Notes: a model not told the origin generated them from the letters alone. DNA of 64,000 nt from Faecalibacillus intestinalis (GCF_003024685.1 NZ_PYLQ01000008.1:32981-96980), one strand, 5' to 3'; positions 38,601 to 47,291 are shown, counted from the stretch's first letter. Program-made: numbers and translations.

Positions 38601-39356
38601 TTAAATAGTTGTTAAATCTTTAACAACTTCACTTGCAATAATTAATCCTACAGTGGAAGGAACAAAGGCATTACTTCCAGGAATATCTCTTCTAATTGTA
38701 CATTTACGTTTTGTACCAGGAGGGCATATACAATGTGTTCGGCAACTGATGGATAAATCATCAATTGGGCGAATTGGTTTTTCTTCAGAATAAACAACTT
38801 TTAATTTTTTAACATGTCTTTTTTTAAGTTCTCTAAGCATGACTTTTGCTAGAGGACATACTTTTGTTTTATAAATATCTGTGATTTTAAATTGGGTAGG
38901 ATCAACTTTATTTCCAGCTCCCATACTTGAAATAATAGGAATATTATATTCTTGTGCTTTTAAAACAAGTTCGATTTTTGCAGAAACTGTATCAACTGCA
39001 TCTATAATATAATCATAATCTTCAAATGAAAAATCAGATGCATTTTCTGGTAAAAAGAAACATTGATGTGTTTGAATGTTGACTTTCGGATTAATTTTTA
39101 ACATTCTTTCTTTCATGACATCTGTTTTATATTGACCAACTGTATCAAATGCAGCGATGATTTGACGATTGAGATTTGTTAGACAAATTTTATCATCATC
39201 TATTAAATCAAAAGAGCCAATTCCACTTCTTGCAAGCGCTTCGCCTACATAACCGCCGACACCACCTAGACCAAAGATGGCCACACAGCTGTTTTTAAGT
39301 TTTTCCATGGCTTCTTTTCCATATAATAATTGAGTTCTTGAAAATTGATTTAACAT
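38601..39356 (-). CDS. tcdA: tRNA threonylcarbamoyladenosine dehydratase TcdA
   Basis: E1-like (ThiF/MoeB fold) enzyme that dehydrates t6A37 of tRNA to the cyclic form ct6A using ATP. About 251 residues. The nucleotide loop GLGGVGGYVGEALARSGIG and DDDKICLTNLNRQ are conserved, and the C-terminal CRTHCICPPGTKRKC and PGSNAFVPSTVGL complete the family pattern. The start is the ATG at 39356 with AAGGAG 5 nt upstream; an ATG at 39374 overlaps that site. A truncated second copy lies at 36259-36525. Confidence 0.93.
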   Translation of the reverse strand: MLNQFSRTQLLYGKEAMEKLKNSCVAIFGLGGVGGYVGEALARSGIGSFDLIDDDKICLTNLNRQIIAAFDTVGQYKTDVMKERMLKINPKVNIQTHQCFFLPENASDFSFEDYDYIIDAVDTVSAKIELVLKAQEYNIPIISSMGAGNKVDPTQFKITDIYKTKVCPLAKVMLRELKKRHVKKLKVVYSEEKPIRPIDDLSISCRTHCICPPGTKRKCTIRRDIPGSNAFVPSTVGLIIASEVVKDLTTI

Positions 39357-39393
39357 AAAAGTCTCCTTAATCATACTAAACGACTATGAATTG

Positions 39394-39422
39394 ATTATAG
39401 ATATACTCGTTGCTCTAGTCAA
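39394..39422 (-). promoter_or_regulatory. Predicted promoter of tcdA
   Basis: On the minus strand TTGACT (39422-39417), 17-bp spacer, TATAAT (39399-39394). Confidence 0.75.
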
Positions 39423-39440
39423 TCTTTTTTTAAATAATAG

Positions 39441-39469
39441 TTGACTTAGTTAACATTATTTAATAGAAT
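39441..39469 (+). promoter_or_regulatory. Predicted promoter of the DUF2798 gene
   Basis: TTGACT (39441-39446), 17-bp spacer, TAGAAT (39464-39469). It lies about 94 bp before the start codon, leaving a leader of roughly 85 nt with a CACTC/GAGTG hairpin and a TGATAA-N16-TTATCA repeat. The -35 region contains a near-direct repeat TAGTTGAC/TAGTTAAC. Confidence 0.7.
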
Positions 39470-39562
39470 GACACTCGGCTTAAATATTTGGTTTATATTG
39501 GAAACGCACACTCCTTGAGTGATAACGAACAACACAATTCATTATCATAAGGAGGTTTTTTT

Positions 39563-40030
39563 ATGCCAAAAACAAAATTTCAAGAAATTATTTTTACAAT
39601 TATGATGGTTTTCATGATGGTTTATTTTATGATTTGTTATAATATTTCATTAAATATTGGAGGAATGACAAATCAAGTGTTCTTAATGGCTTTTCAAGAA
39701 TTAGTTATTATGGCACCTGTTGCTTTTATTTTAGATTTTTTCATTATTGGACATTTAGCTAAAAAGAAAGCATTTCAAATTGTTGATTTAGAAAATGATC
39801 ATCCATTTCATTTAGTAATTGCGATTTCAGTGGTATCGATTATTTTAATGTGTCCATGTATGTCATTTGCAGCAACACTTTTATTTAAAAATGCTGGAAG
39901 TCAAATGATTGCTGTTTGGTTACAAACAACAGTTTTAAATTTCCCAATGGCATTTTTCTTACAATTATGTTTTGCTGGACCAATCGTAAGATTTGTCTTT
40001 GGAAAAATATTTAGAGAAAATAGGGCTTAG
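39563..40030 (+). CDS. DUF2798 domain-containing membrane protein
   Basis: 155-residue protein with four hydrophobic helices arranged as two similar halves, each with a short polar turn (FQEIIFTIMMVFMMVYFM... and FHLVIAISVVSIILMCPCMS). This matches the DUF2798 pattern; the function is unknown. Preceded by AAGGAGG and its own promoter, followed by a terminator, so it is transcribed alone. Confidence 0.8.
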   Translation: MPKTKFQEIIFTIMMVFMMVYFMICYNISLNIGGMTNQVFLMAFQELVIMAPVAFILDFFIIGHLAKKKAFQIVDLENDHPFHLVIAISVVSIILMCPCMSFAATLLFKNAGSQMIAVWLQTTVLNFPMAFFLQLCFAGPIVRFVFGKIFRENRA

Positions 40031-40040
40031 GCTCTATTTT
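40017..40040 (+). terminator. Rho-independent terminator after the DUF2798 gene
   Basis: AAAATAGGGC / GCTCTATTTT (40017-40026, 40031-40040; one G-U pair) with TTAG loop. Confidence 0.85.
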
Positions 40041-40096
40041 TATTTTACAAAGAAAAATTCTTTCGCTAAAATAAAAGAGGATGAGGGGGGATTTAC

Positions 40097-40897
40097 TTGA
40101 AATTAACAATGCTTGGAACAGGAAATGCACTTGTGACAAAGTGCTATAATACTTGTTTTGTCATCGAAAATGAAAATGATTATTTGATGGTTGATGCTGG
40201 TGGGGGCAATACAGTTTTAAATCAACTTGAAAAAGCAGGAATCAATTGGAAAGATGTAAAACATATTTTTGTCACACATAAACATATTGATCATTTATTA
40301 GGGATGATTTGGATGATTCGTTTGATTTGTCAAAATATGGCAGCTGGTAAATATGAAGGAGAAGCTTATATTTATGGTCATCAAGAAGTAATTGAGATGT
40401 TAGAAACGATTTCTCAAATGCTTTTACAAAGTAAGCAAACAAAATTTATTCATGACCGTTTACATCTTGTGGTTGTAAACGATGGTCAAACGAAAGAAAT
40501 TATTGGTAAGAAAGTAACTTTCTTTGATATTCATTCAACGAAAGCTAAACAATTTGGTTTTATGATGGAACTTGATCAAGAAAGAAAATTAACATGTTGT
40601 GGGGATGAACCTTATAACGAAGAAAATGAAAAATATGCTTTAAAGAGTGATTATTTATTACATGAAGCTTTTTGTTTATATGATCAAGCAGATATTTTTC
40701 ATCCTTATGAAAAACATCATTCAACAGTTAAAGATGCGTGTCAGCTTGCTGAAAAATTAAAAGTAAAAAATGTGGTTTTATATCACAGCGAAGATCAAAA
40801 TATTGAAAATCGCAAAGAACTTTATACAAAAGAAGGAAAAGCTTATTTTAGTGGGAAGATTTATGTTCCTAATGATTTAGAAACAATAGAATTATAG
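40097..40897 (+). CDS. Metallo-beta-lactamase fold protein (RNase Z-like)
   Basis: 266 residues. The signature THKHIDHL (HxHxDH type) gives the metal ligands, and the first strand KLTMLGTGNA plus TCFVIENENDYLMVDAGGG is the usual start of RNase Z-like hydrolases. A second metal region is suggested by LLHEAFC and by the HHSTVKDACQLAEK helix. It begins with TTG at 40097, supported by GAGGGGGG 7 nt upstream and by the first beta-strand beginning right there. Substrate unknown. Co-transcribed with the RpiR gene 13 bp downstream. Confidence 0.88.
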   Translation: MKLTMLGTGNALVTKCYNTCFVIENENDYLMVDAGGGNTVLNQLEKAGINWKDVKHIFVTHKHIDHLLGMIWMIRLICQNMAAGKYEGEAYIYGHQEVIEMLETISQMLLQSKQTKFIHDRLHLVVVNDGQTKEIIGKKVTFFDIHSTKAKQFGFMMELDQERKLTCCGDEPYNEENEKYALKSDYLLHEAFCLYDQADIFHPYEKHHSTVKDACQLAEKLKVKNVVLYHSEDQNIENRKELYTKEGKAYFSGKIYVPNDLETIEL

Positions 40898-40910
40898 GAA
40901 GGAGATTTTT

Positions 40911-41783
40911 ATGCTCATTGTCAATCAAATAGAAAATACGCATTTTTCAAAAACAGAAAGAGAAATTGTTGATTATATTATTGATCAAGGGATGAATATT
41001 GAAAAAATGTCGGCTAATGAAATCGCTAGAAATACTTTTACAAGTGCACCTTTGCTTGTAAGAATTGCTAAGAAGTTAGGATATAGTGGTTTTAATGAAT
41101 TTAAAAGTGCTTATTTAAAAGAACTTTCTTATATGTTAGAAGAAACAGATGTAGATGCTTCTATTCCTTTTTTATTAAGTGATGATTTGATGACAATTAC
41201 AAAAAATCTTGCTTTATTAGAAAAAGAAACCATTCAAGATACACAGCAACTTAATCATCATGATGATCTACAAGAAGCGGTTCGCTTATTACAAAAAGCA
41301 CAAGTTATTGATGTTTATGGTGTTCTCAATCATGTTTTACTAGCGAAACATTTTAAAACATTAATGATGTATATTGGTAAAGATGTTCAAGTCATTGATC
41401 AAGTAACGGGTCAAAAAAGAAGTGCCTGTCTTGCCGATGAGAGTCATTGTGCAATCATTATTTCTTATTCAGGACAAACAAGAGAAATGGTGGAAGTTGC
41501 GGAAATTTATCATAAAAGAAATATTCCATTTATTTCAATTACTTGTATGGCAGAAAATTCTATTTCAAGATTGGCGGATGTTCATTTGTATCTTTCTTCA
41601 AGAGAAATGTTACATATTAAAATAGGTGATTTTGCTTCAACAACCTCTTTAAAATATTTATTTGATATTTTATATGCAGGTGTCTTTTCGCATGATTATA
41701 AAAAGAATCTAGAAACGAAAATTGTAGTTGCTTCATATGTTGATGATCGTCAAAGTGAAGATGAATATATAAATGAAAAATAG
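40911..41783 (+). CDS. MurR/RpiR family transcriptional regulator
   Basis: 290 residues: N-terminal helix-turn-helix (MSANEIARNTFTSAPLLVRIAKKLGYSG) and a C-terminal SIS domain with the sugar-phosphate loop SYSGQTREMVE. AAGGAGA lies before the ATG. Its pairing with the upstream metallo-hydrolase gene suggests that both concern one small phosphorylated metabolite, but nothing in the sequence identifies it. Confidence 0.9.
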   Translation: MLIVNQIENTHFSKTEREIVDYIIDQGMNIEKMSANEIARNTFTSAPLLVRIAKKLGYSGFNEFKSAYLKELSYMLEETDVDASIPFLLSDDLMTITKNLALLEKETIQDTQQLNHHDDLQEAVRLLQKAQVIDVYGVLNHVLLAKHFKTLMMYIGKDVQVIDQVTGQKRSACLADESHCAIIISYSGQTREMVEVAEIYHKRNIPFISITCMAENSISRLADVHLYLSSREMLHIKIGDFASTTSLKYLFDILYAGVFSHDYKKNLETKIVVASYVDDRQSEDEYINEK

Positions 41784-41804
41784 GTCGAGTTGACCTATTT
41801 TTTT
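41778..41804. terminator. Bidirectional terminator after the RpiR gene
   Basis: AAATAGGTC / GACCTATTT (41778-41786, 41792-41800) with flanking A and T runs, shared by the converging gene at 41795-42151. Confidence 0.9.
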
Positions 41805-42151
41805 AAAGATTTATTTTTTAATTCATTGACATATTCCATTTGATGTTCAGCATTTTCATGAAGTTCTTTTTCCATTTCTTCAACAGTAGTATGTTTTACT
41901 TCTGTTGCTTCATCAGTTTTTCCATAAACCGCTTCATAAGCTTCTTTAGCGTTATGTTGTAATGCATGACGCATTTGATGTAATTCTTCTAATTTCTTTT
42001 CTTGTTCTTTAATTTCATCATCAACTGATTGATACATTTCTTCGATTGTTAATTGTTTTTTAGTGTCATCATCATGTTGGATGTCTTGACTGTCCTTAAA
42101 ATATTTTCTTAAAGATTGTTTTGCTTGTTCATTGATTTCATTGATACTCAT
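41795..42151 (-). CDS. Hypothetical charged, helical protein
   Basis: 118 residues with no recognised family. It is rich in Glu, Lys, Gln and His, with heptad-like stretches (EEMYQSVDDEIKEQEKKLEE and EEMEKELHENAEHQMEYVNE) suggesting coiled coil. No signal peptide or membrane helix. AGAGGGA precedes the ATG. Codon use and AT content match neighbours, so it is a believable gene. Confidence 0.7.
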   Translation of the reverse strand: MSINEINEQAKQSLRKYFKDSQDIQHDDDTKKQLTIEEMYQSVDDEIKEQEKKLEELHQMRHALQHNAKEAYEAVYGKTDEATEVKHTTVEEMEKELHENAEHQMEYVNELKNKSLKK

Positions 42152-42269
42152 ATTTTATTCCCTCTTTCTTAATGCAGGTATATCATAGAATGAATGATAA
42201 AAAAGATAAAGCATTTAGATATCACTTTGAATTCCATTAACAAATTCCCAAAAATGTAAGAGCTTTAAA

Positions 42270-42286
42270 TGTTAATATCATTAACA
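42270..42286. promoter_or_regulatory. Palindrome upstream of the DtxR-like regulator promoter
   Basis: TGTTAAT-ATC-ATTAACA, perfect 7-bp arms, ends directly before the -35 TTGACA at 42287. It is distinct from the TAGTTAG operator and may bind a second regulator. Confidence 0.45.
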
Positions 42287-42315
42287 TTGACATATTAGTT
42301 AGCTTGTGCTAATTT
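42287..42315 (+). promoter_or_regulatory. Promoter with embedded TAGTTAG-type operator (regulator gene)
   Basis: TTGACA (42287-42292), 17-bp spacer, TAATTT (42310-42315). The operator TAGTTAG-CTTGTG-CTAATTT (42296-42315) fills the space between -35 and -10, which predicts autorepression. The same motif recurs at 43243-43262 and 50645-50664. Confidence 0.65.
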
Positions 42316-42333
42316 ACAATATGAGGGATTAAA

Positions 42334-43137
42334 ATGACAACAAAAAAAATAAAAAGCTTATTATTAATGAATGAAAATAAAAAAATAACAGTCACATTAC
42401 TAGCTAAAAAAATGAATGTTTCAAAAGCAACAATGTCAAGAATGATCAATACTTTTTATGAACAAGGATTAACTTTAGATAAAGGTAAATGTCAGCTTTC
42501 AAAAAAAGGACAAGAATATATTGAAAAAATTCAAGAAAAAATAAAGAATCTAACCTATTGGCTACAAGAAACAAGTCACCTAAATGAAGAAGAGGCTCGT
42601 CAAGAAGCTATCAAACTCTATACGACACTTAATGATGAAACCATTGAACGCATTTGTAGTCGTATTCATTTTAATAAAGTTTTTGATCAACTAGGAGACC
42701 TTGTAGAATTTTCAGGACATTATTTGGAACATCATTTAGAACCAGGTAAATATAATTTTTCTTTTACATTATTTCATTATAAAGATGCAAATGTTCATTC
42801 AATGGCTAATCGAGGCTTTGAACATCCAGCCTATCTTTTAATAGAACAACATCAAGGATTTCTTGTGTTTCAACCAATTGAAATGAAAAAAGAATTATTA
42901 AAAGAAAGAATTACGATTTCTTCTAAATTAAAATCGATGAAATATCTTATTCAGGATAAGGAATATGATTGTTTTGAAAAAAATGATTGTTTCTATATAC
43001 CTATTACAGATTTAAATTTCTTTTATACAAAAGAAGAAAGATTGATGCAAACATCGCTTACGGTTAAATTAAAGGTTAATTTATTAAAAGGACATATGCC
43101 AGAAAATCTTGCCCTTTTAAAAATACTGTTTCATTGA
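42334..43137 (+). CDS. DtxR/MarR-like winged-helix transcriptional regulator
   Basis: 267 residues. The N-terminal part resembles the DtxR/MntR helix-turn-helix and dimer helices: LAKKMNVSKATMSRMINTFY, then LSKKGQEYIEKI and EEEARQEAIKLYTTL. The usual metal-site EH...S of DtxR reads LYTTLN, so classical metal binding is doubtful. The C-terminal 150 residues (HYLEHHLEPGKYNFSFTLF) match no domain I know. It sits upstream of the metal/ABC operon, carries the shared operator in its own promoter, and is the natural candidate to bind it. Confidence 0.7.
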   Translation: MTTKKIKSLLLMNENKKITVTLLAKKMNVSKATMSRMINTFYEQGLTLDKGKCQLSKKGQEYIEKIQEKIKNLTYWLQETSHLNEEEARQEAIKLYTTLNDETIERICSRIHFNKVFDQLGDLVEFSGHYLEHHLEPGKYNFSFTLFHYKDANVHSMANRGFEHPAYLLIEQHQGFLVFQPIEMKKELLKERITISSKLKSMKYLIQDKEYDCFEKNDCFYIPITDLNFFYTKEERLMQTSLTVKLKVNLLKGHMPENLALLKILFH

Positions 43138-43144
43138 TGAAACA
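43127..43144. repeat. TGTTTCAT-ATGAAACA palindrome, copy A
   Basis: TGTTTCAT-TG-ATGAAACA, perfect 8-bp arms, overlaps the stop codon of the regulator gene. The same arms recur at 43182-43199 with a GA centre. Confidence 0.6.
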
Positions 43145-43169
43145 CGAAAAAGTATTATAAAACATAAAA

Positions 43170-43219
43170 AAAACAGCATTTTGTTTCATGAATGAAACAA
43201 ATCAAATGCTTGTTTTTTT
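43170..43219 (+). terminator. Long terminator hairpin (palindrome copy B)
   Basis: The core TTTGTTTCAT / ATGAAACAAA has perfect 10-bp arms (43180-43189, 43192-43201). Outer pairing of AACAGCATT with AAATGCTTGTT lengthens the stem, and a run of T follows. Confidence 0.8.
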
Positions 43220-43242
43220 ATTTTAAACAGATATGATAATAA

Positions 43243-43262
43243 TAGTTAGATATAACTAACTA
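43243..43262. promoter_or_regulatory. TAGTTAG-type operator of the fez/ABC operon
   Basis: TAGTTAG-ATATAA-CTAACTA has perfect 7-bp arms and lies immediately after a possible promoter (TTGTTT 43210-43215, TATGAT 43232-43237), 11 bp before the DUF454 start codon. Binding there would block initiation of the whole operon. Confidence 0.7.
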
Positions 43263-43273
43263 CAGGAGGAAAC

Positions 43274-43636
43274 ATGAAAATATTATTTATTATATTTGGA
43301 ATTATATCATTTATTTTAGGAGCGATTGGTGTGGTTTTACCAATATTGCCAACGACCCCATTTTTACTTTTAAGTGCTTTTTTATTTTCAAAAAGTTCAG
43401 ATAGATTTCATGAATATTTAATTCAAACAAAACTTTATCAAAAATATATCAATGAAATGGTCATTGAAAGAAAGACAACCAAAAAGAAAAGGAATCAGTC
43501 ATTATTTACAGTAACACTTATTTTTTTGATTGCTGTAATGATTACACCTGTATGGATTGGAAAGATATGTTTACTGATGGTAATGAGTATTCATCATTTT
43601 ATTATGTTAAAGAAAGTAGAGATTATTAATGAATAA
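43274..43636 (+). CDS. DUF454 family membrane protein (YbaN-like)
   Basis: 120 residues with an N-terminal pair of helices and a C-terminal pair. The family signature GVVLPILPTTPFLLLSAFLFSKSS is clear. YbaN-family proteins are small inner-membrane proteins of unclear role, often near iron or heme genes. First gene of the operon, with AGGAGG before the ATG. It overlaps the next gene by 8 bases. Confidence 0.88.
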   Translation: MKILFIIFGIISFILGAIGVVLPILPTTPFLLLSAFLFSKSSDRFHEYLIQTKLYQKYINEMVIERKTTKKKRNQSLFTVTLIFLIAVMITPVWIGKICLLMVMSIHHFIMLKKVEIINE

Positions 43637-43952
43637 AATAGATCAAAAAAGAGAAAATGAAAAAAGAATATTAAAGGTAATGATTGATATTTATCAAAGA
43701 AAACATCCTCAAGAAAGTAAGATGTGTGAAGATCTTTATAAGTACGCTTGTTTGCGTATTGATAAATGTCCTTTTATGGAAACTAAAACTTTTTGTAGTG
43801 GATGTAAAGTTCATTGCTATCAAAAAGAATATCGAAGCCAAGTTAAAAAAGTGATGCGCTTTTCTGGAAAGTATATGCTTTTTTACCATCCACTTCTAAC
43901 AATCAAACATGGATGGCTTTCACTTAAAGAAAGGAGAAGAAAAAATGTTTAA
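43629..43952 (+). CDS. YgbA family protein (nitrous oxide/NO-stimulated promoter family)
   Basis: 107 residues, cytosolic, with the family's cysteine array: MCEDLYKYACLRIDKCPF, FCSGCKVHCY, then MRFSGKYMLFYHPLLTIKH. The E. coli homologue is induced by nitric oxide through NsrR; its biochemical role is open, and the cysteines suggest metal or Fe-S binding. It overlaps DUF454 upstream and the ABC gene downstream by 8 bases each, so it is tightly co-expressed. Confidence 0.88.
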   Translation: MNKIDQKRENEKRILKVMIDIYQRKHPQESKMCEDLYKYACLRIDKCPFMETKTFCSGCKVHCYQKEYRSQVKKVMRFSGKYMLFYHPLLTIKHGWLSLKERRRKNV

Positions 43953-45648
43953 TAAAAGATTATTAAAAACTTTTAAAGCGGAAATGAAAAATGTTTATGG
44001 GTTAGTCTTGATTCAATGGTTGGTTTTAGTTTGCCATATTCTACTGACATTTTTACATAGTTATGTTTTATCTTGTCTTTATTTAAAACAATCTTTTTCA
44101 CTTGTTTTTTATTTATTAAGTGTGATTTGTTTGTTTGCTTTAAAATGTTTTTTACAAACAACACAAAATAAACAAGCATTATCTTTAAGTGAAATGATTA
44201 AGACAAAGTTAAGAAAAAGTGTTTTTGATAAGATATATCATCAAAAACAAACAACAGTTTTTAAAGAATCGACGCTTACTCAACTTACAAGTGAAGGTAT
44301 TGATCAATTAGAAATTTATTTTTCTAAATATATACCACAATTCTTTTATGCCATGTTGGCACCACTTACTTTATTTATCGTTGTTGGTTTTATGTCTTTA
44401 AAAGTAGCGCTTATCTTGCTTTTATGTGTACCACTTATTCCTGTTTCTATTGTTGTTGTACAAAAAATAGCTAAAAGGTTATTAGCAAAGTATTGGAATA
44501 GTTATACAGGATTAGCGGATTCTTTTTTAGAAAATTTACAAGGACTTACAACTTTAAAATATTATCAAAGTGATTTATATTATCAAGATAAAATGGATAG
44601 GGAAGCAGAAGACTTTAGAAAGAAAACCATGCGTGTTTTAATTATGCAACTGAATTCGATTAGTGTGATGGATCTAGTGGCTTATGGTGGTTTTGGTTTA
44701 GGAGTTGTTTTGGGTTTACAAGAATATTTAAATCAACATATTACTTTTATGATGTTTGTTTTTATTGTAATGATTTCTATTGAATTCTTTTTACCTTTAA
44801 GAATGTTAGGAAGTTATTTTCATATTGGACAAAATGGAAACGCGGCAGCAGATAAAATTTTTAAACTATTGGATAGCTTGGATGATATTCAAGAAAGTTA
44901 TCAAGAATCGATTTCATCTTTATCTTTTGAACATGTAACTTTTGGCTATGATGAAAAAATTATTTTAAAAGATGTTTCATTTTCTTTATCCAAAGGAACA
45001 TTTTTAACGATTGTAGGAGAATCAGGTTCGGGGAAAAGTACAATTGCTTCACTGCTAATGAATTTATATCCAATTCAAAAAGGTAAAATTCTTTATAATC
45101 AAGAAACAATACCAGAAACAATGACACTTTATCAAAAAATAACGTTGATCAAAGATGAAACATATATTTTAAAAGGGACAGTCTTTAATCATCTTGCAAT
45201 GTCAGGATGTATTGATGAAGAAAAAATGATGGCTGTTTTAAAAGAAGTAAAACTATTTGAGGTCTTTGAAAATCAAGGAGGATTAAAGTTTCAACTCAAT
45301 GAAGGAGCTAAAAATATATCAGGTGGACAAAGACAAAGATTAGCTCTTGCAAGAGCGTTATTGCGTGAAAGTGATGTTTATATTTTTGATGAAGCAACGA
45401 ATAATGTTGATCGTGAAAGTGAAGAGATTATTTTAAAAATTATGAAACGTTTAGCTAAAGATAAAATTGTTATTTTTATTACACATCGCATGGCTCATTG
45501 TAAAGAAAGTCAACTTACTTTTGTGATGAAAGAGGGAAGATTGATTCAACAAGGAAGTTATGATGAATTATTCAATCAAGCTAATTTATTTAGAGAGCTT
45601 GTGGAAAATCAAAAGAATTTAGAAAGGATTATTGAAAATGAAAGATAA
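43945..45648 (+). CDS. ABC transporter, fused permease/ATPase (CydD-like)
   Basis: 567 residues: six-helix exporter domain followed by an ATPase domain with Walker A GESGSGKST, signature ISGGQRQRLALARAL and Walker B VYIFDEAT. The segment LTSEGIDQLEIYFSKYIPQFFYAML resembles CydD, half of the thiol/heme-related CydDC exporter. The start is ATG 43945 with AAGGAG upstream; the longer frame from 43909 lies within ygbA. Forms a heterodimer pair with the next gene. Confidence 0.9.
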   Translation: MFNKRLLKTFKAEMKNVYGLVLIQWLVLVCHILLTFLHSYVLSCLYLKQSFSLVFYLLSVICLFALKCFLQTTQNKQALSLSEMIKTKLRKSVFDKIYHQKQTTVFKESTLTQLTSEGIDQLEIYFSKYIPQFFYAMLAPLTLFIVVGFMSLKVALILLLCVPLIPVSIVVVQKIAKRLLAKYWNSYTGLADSFLENLQGLTTLKYYQSDLYYQDKMDREAEDFRKKTMRVLIMQLNSISVMDLVAYGGFGLGVVLGLQEYLNQHITFMMFVFIVMISIEFFLPLRMLGSYFHIGQNGNAAADKIFKLLDSLDDIQESYQESISSLSFEHVTFGYDEKIILKDVSFSLSKGTFLTIVGESGSGKSTIASLLMNLYPIQKGKILYNQETIPETMTLYQKITLIKDETYILKGTVFNHLAMSGCIDEEKMMAVLKEVKLFEVFENQGGLKFQLNEGAKNISGGQRQRLALARALLRESDVYIFDEATNNVDRESEEIILKIMKRLAKDKIVIFITHRMAHCKESQLTFVMKEGRLIQQGSYDELFNQANLFRELVENQKNLERIIENER

Positions 45649-47251
45649 GATAAAATTAATTATTTCTTTATTAAAATTAGTACGTCCTTTTTTAATGATT
45701 ATGTTATTGGCAATTATTTTAGGTGTGTTAGGGCATTTAACAGCAACCTTTATTACCGTTTTTATCATTCTTGCTTTTTGTAAAGTAATTTCCTTTTCAC
45801 TTGCTGTTAAATTAATTATTTTTTGTGCATTTTCAAGAGGAATCTTACGATACATAGAACAAGCATGTAATCATTATATTGCCTTTAAAGTATTGGCTCA
45901 TATTCGTCATTTAGTCTTTGAAAAATTAAGAGAATTGGCACCAGCTAAATTAGAAAATGAAGATAAAGGAAATATTATTGCAATGTTGACAAGTGATGTT
46001 GAACTCTTAGAAATTTTCTTTGCTCATACTATTTCGCCAGTGATGATTGCCTTTATTTATAGTATAATTATGATTTGTTTTATAGGTTCTTATCATTTTG
46101 TTTTTGGGATACTTGCTTTTGTTTGTTATGGTATCATGGGTATATTGATTCCATATATTACTTATAAAGTGAGCCAAAAAGAGGGAAGTAATTATCGTTT
46201 TTTACTTGCCAATTTTAATACTTTTGTTTTAGAGACAGTTTTAGGTAAAAGAGAAATTTTACAATTTAGTCAACAAGAAAAACGCTTTGAACAGATGATG
46301 GATCATCAAAATAATTTAACCCAAACACATCAAAAATTAATCAAGCATCAAAGTTTTCAACAAATACTTTCAGATGGGCTGATTATTTTATCGATTGTTA
46401 TTTCTATTTTGTTGATCAAGAATCATGTTTCTAAGGAATTGTTGATTCCAATGATGGCACTTTCTTCATCCTTTGGCCCAACGATTGCTCTAGCAAATCT
46501 AGCCAACAATCTCAATCAAGTATTCCCTTGTGCAAGACGTATTTTAAATCTATTAGATGAAGAACCATTACTTAAAGAAATTACAAATAAAAATACAATT
46601 TTAAATTTACCAATTGAAATAAAAAATCTTTCATTTCATTATCCAAATACGTCTACTGAAATTTTACATCAAATCAATTATACATTTGAATTTGGTAAAA
46701 CCTATGGTCTTCTTGGTAAAAGTGGATGTGGTAAATCAACATTATTGAAATTATTAATGCGTATTTATCAAGGTGAAGGTGAGATTTTATTTGATCATGA
46801 ATCCATTGAAAATATCAATAGCCACACTTTAAAAGAAAATATCAGCTATGTTGATCAAGAAACATTTTTATTTAAAGATACGTTATATCATAATATTACT
46901 TTATTAAATCCTGCTTATAGTCAAGAAGATGTAATAGAAGCTTGTAAACAAGCACAAATTCATGATTTTATTATGTCTTTACCACAAGGATATCAAACGA
47001 TTTATGATGAAAATATTTCGGGTGGTCAAAAACAAAGAATTGGTCTTGCACGTGCTTTCTTAAGAAAAACACCGATTCTTTTATTAGATGAACCAACAAG
47101 TCGTATTGATAGTTTAAATGAAGCAGCCCTGTTAGAAAGTTTAAAACGAATTAAAGATGAAAAATTGATTATTATTGTTAGTCATCGAAAGTCTTCTCTT
47201 GCTTTATGTGATGAAATTATTGAAATAGAACAAGGTATAATAAAAACTTAA
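45638..47251 (+). CDS. ABC transporter, fused permease/ATPase (CydC-like)
   Basis: 537 residues, partner of the preceding exporter half. Membrane domain, then ATPase with Walker A GKSGCGKST, Q-loop YVDQETFLF, signature ISGGQKQRIGLARAF and Walker B ILLLDEPTS. The post-Walker B residue is Pro-Thr-Ser (no catalytic Glu change seen). The start is ATG 45638, overlapping the preceding gene by 11 bases. No cytochrome bd genes are in the window, so a role other than bd assembly is possible. Confidence 0.9.
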   Translation: MKDKIKLIISLLKLVRPFLMIMLLAIILGVLGHLTATFITVFIILAFCKVISFSLAVKLIIFCAFSRGILRYIEQACNHYIAFKVLAHIRHLVFEKLRELAPAKLENEDKGNIIAMLTSDVELLEIFFAHTISPVMIAFIYSIIMICFIGSYHFVFGILAFVCYGIMGILIPYITYKVSQKEGSNYRFLLANFNTFVLETVLGKREILQFSQQEKRFEQMMDHQNNLTQTHQKLIKHQSFQQILSDGLIILSIVISILLIKNHVSKELLIPMMALSSSFGPTIALANLANNLNQVFPCARRILNLLDEEPLLKEITNKNTILNLPIEIKNLSFHYPNTSTEILHQINYTFEFGKTYGLLGKSGCGKSTLLKLLMRIYQGEGEILFDHESIENINSHTLKENISYVDQETFLFKDTLYHNITLLNPAYSQEDVIEACKQAQIHDFIMSLPQGYQTIYDENISGGQKQRIGLARAFLRKTPILLLDEPTSRIDSLNEAALLESLKRIKDEKLIIIVSHRKSSLALCDEIIEIEQGIIKT

Positions 47252-47291
47252 AGATGAGATAAAAAATTATTTATTTTTTAAGAAAATGTCG

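Noticed and set aside
43127..43201. The paired palindromes as the start of a CRISPR array.
   Set aside because: Only two copies, each a perfect palindrome, with a coding end and a terminator as context; no spacers or cas genes.
45638..47251. The ABC pair as true CydDC for cytochrome bd assembly.
   Set aside because: No cydAB genes are present in the window and the operon content is metal/NO related. CydDC-like fold is stated, not the function.
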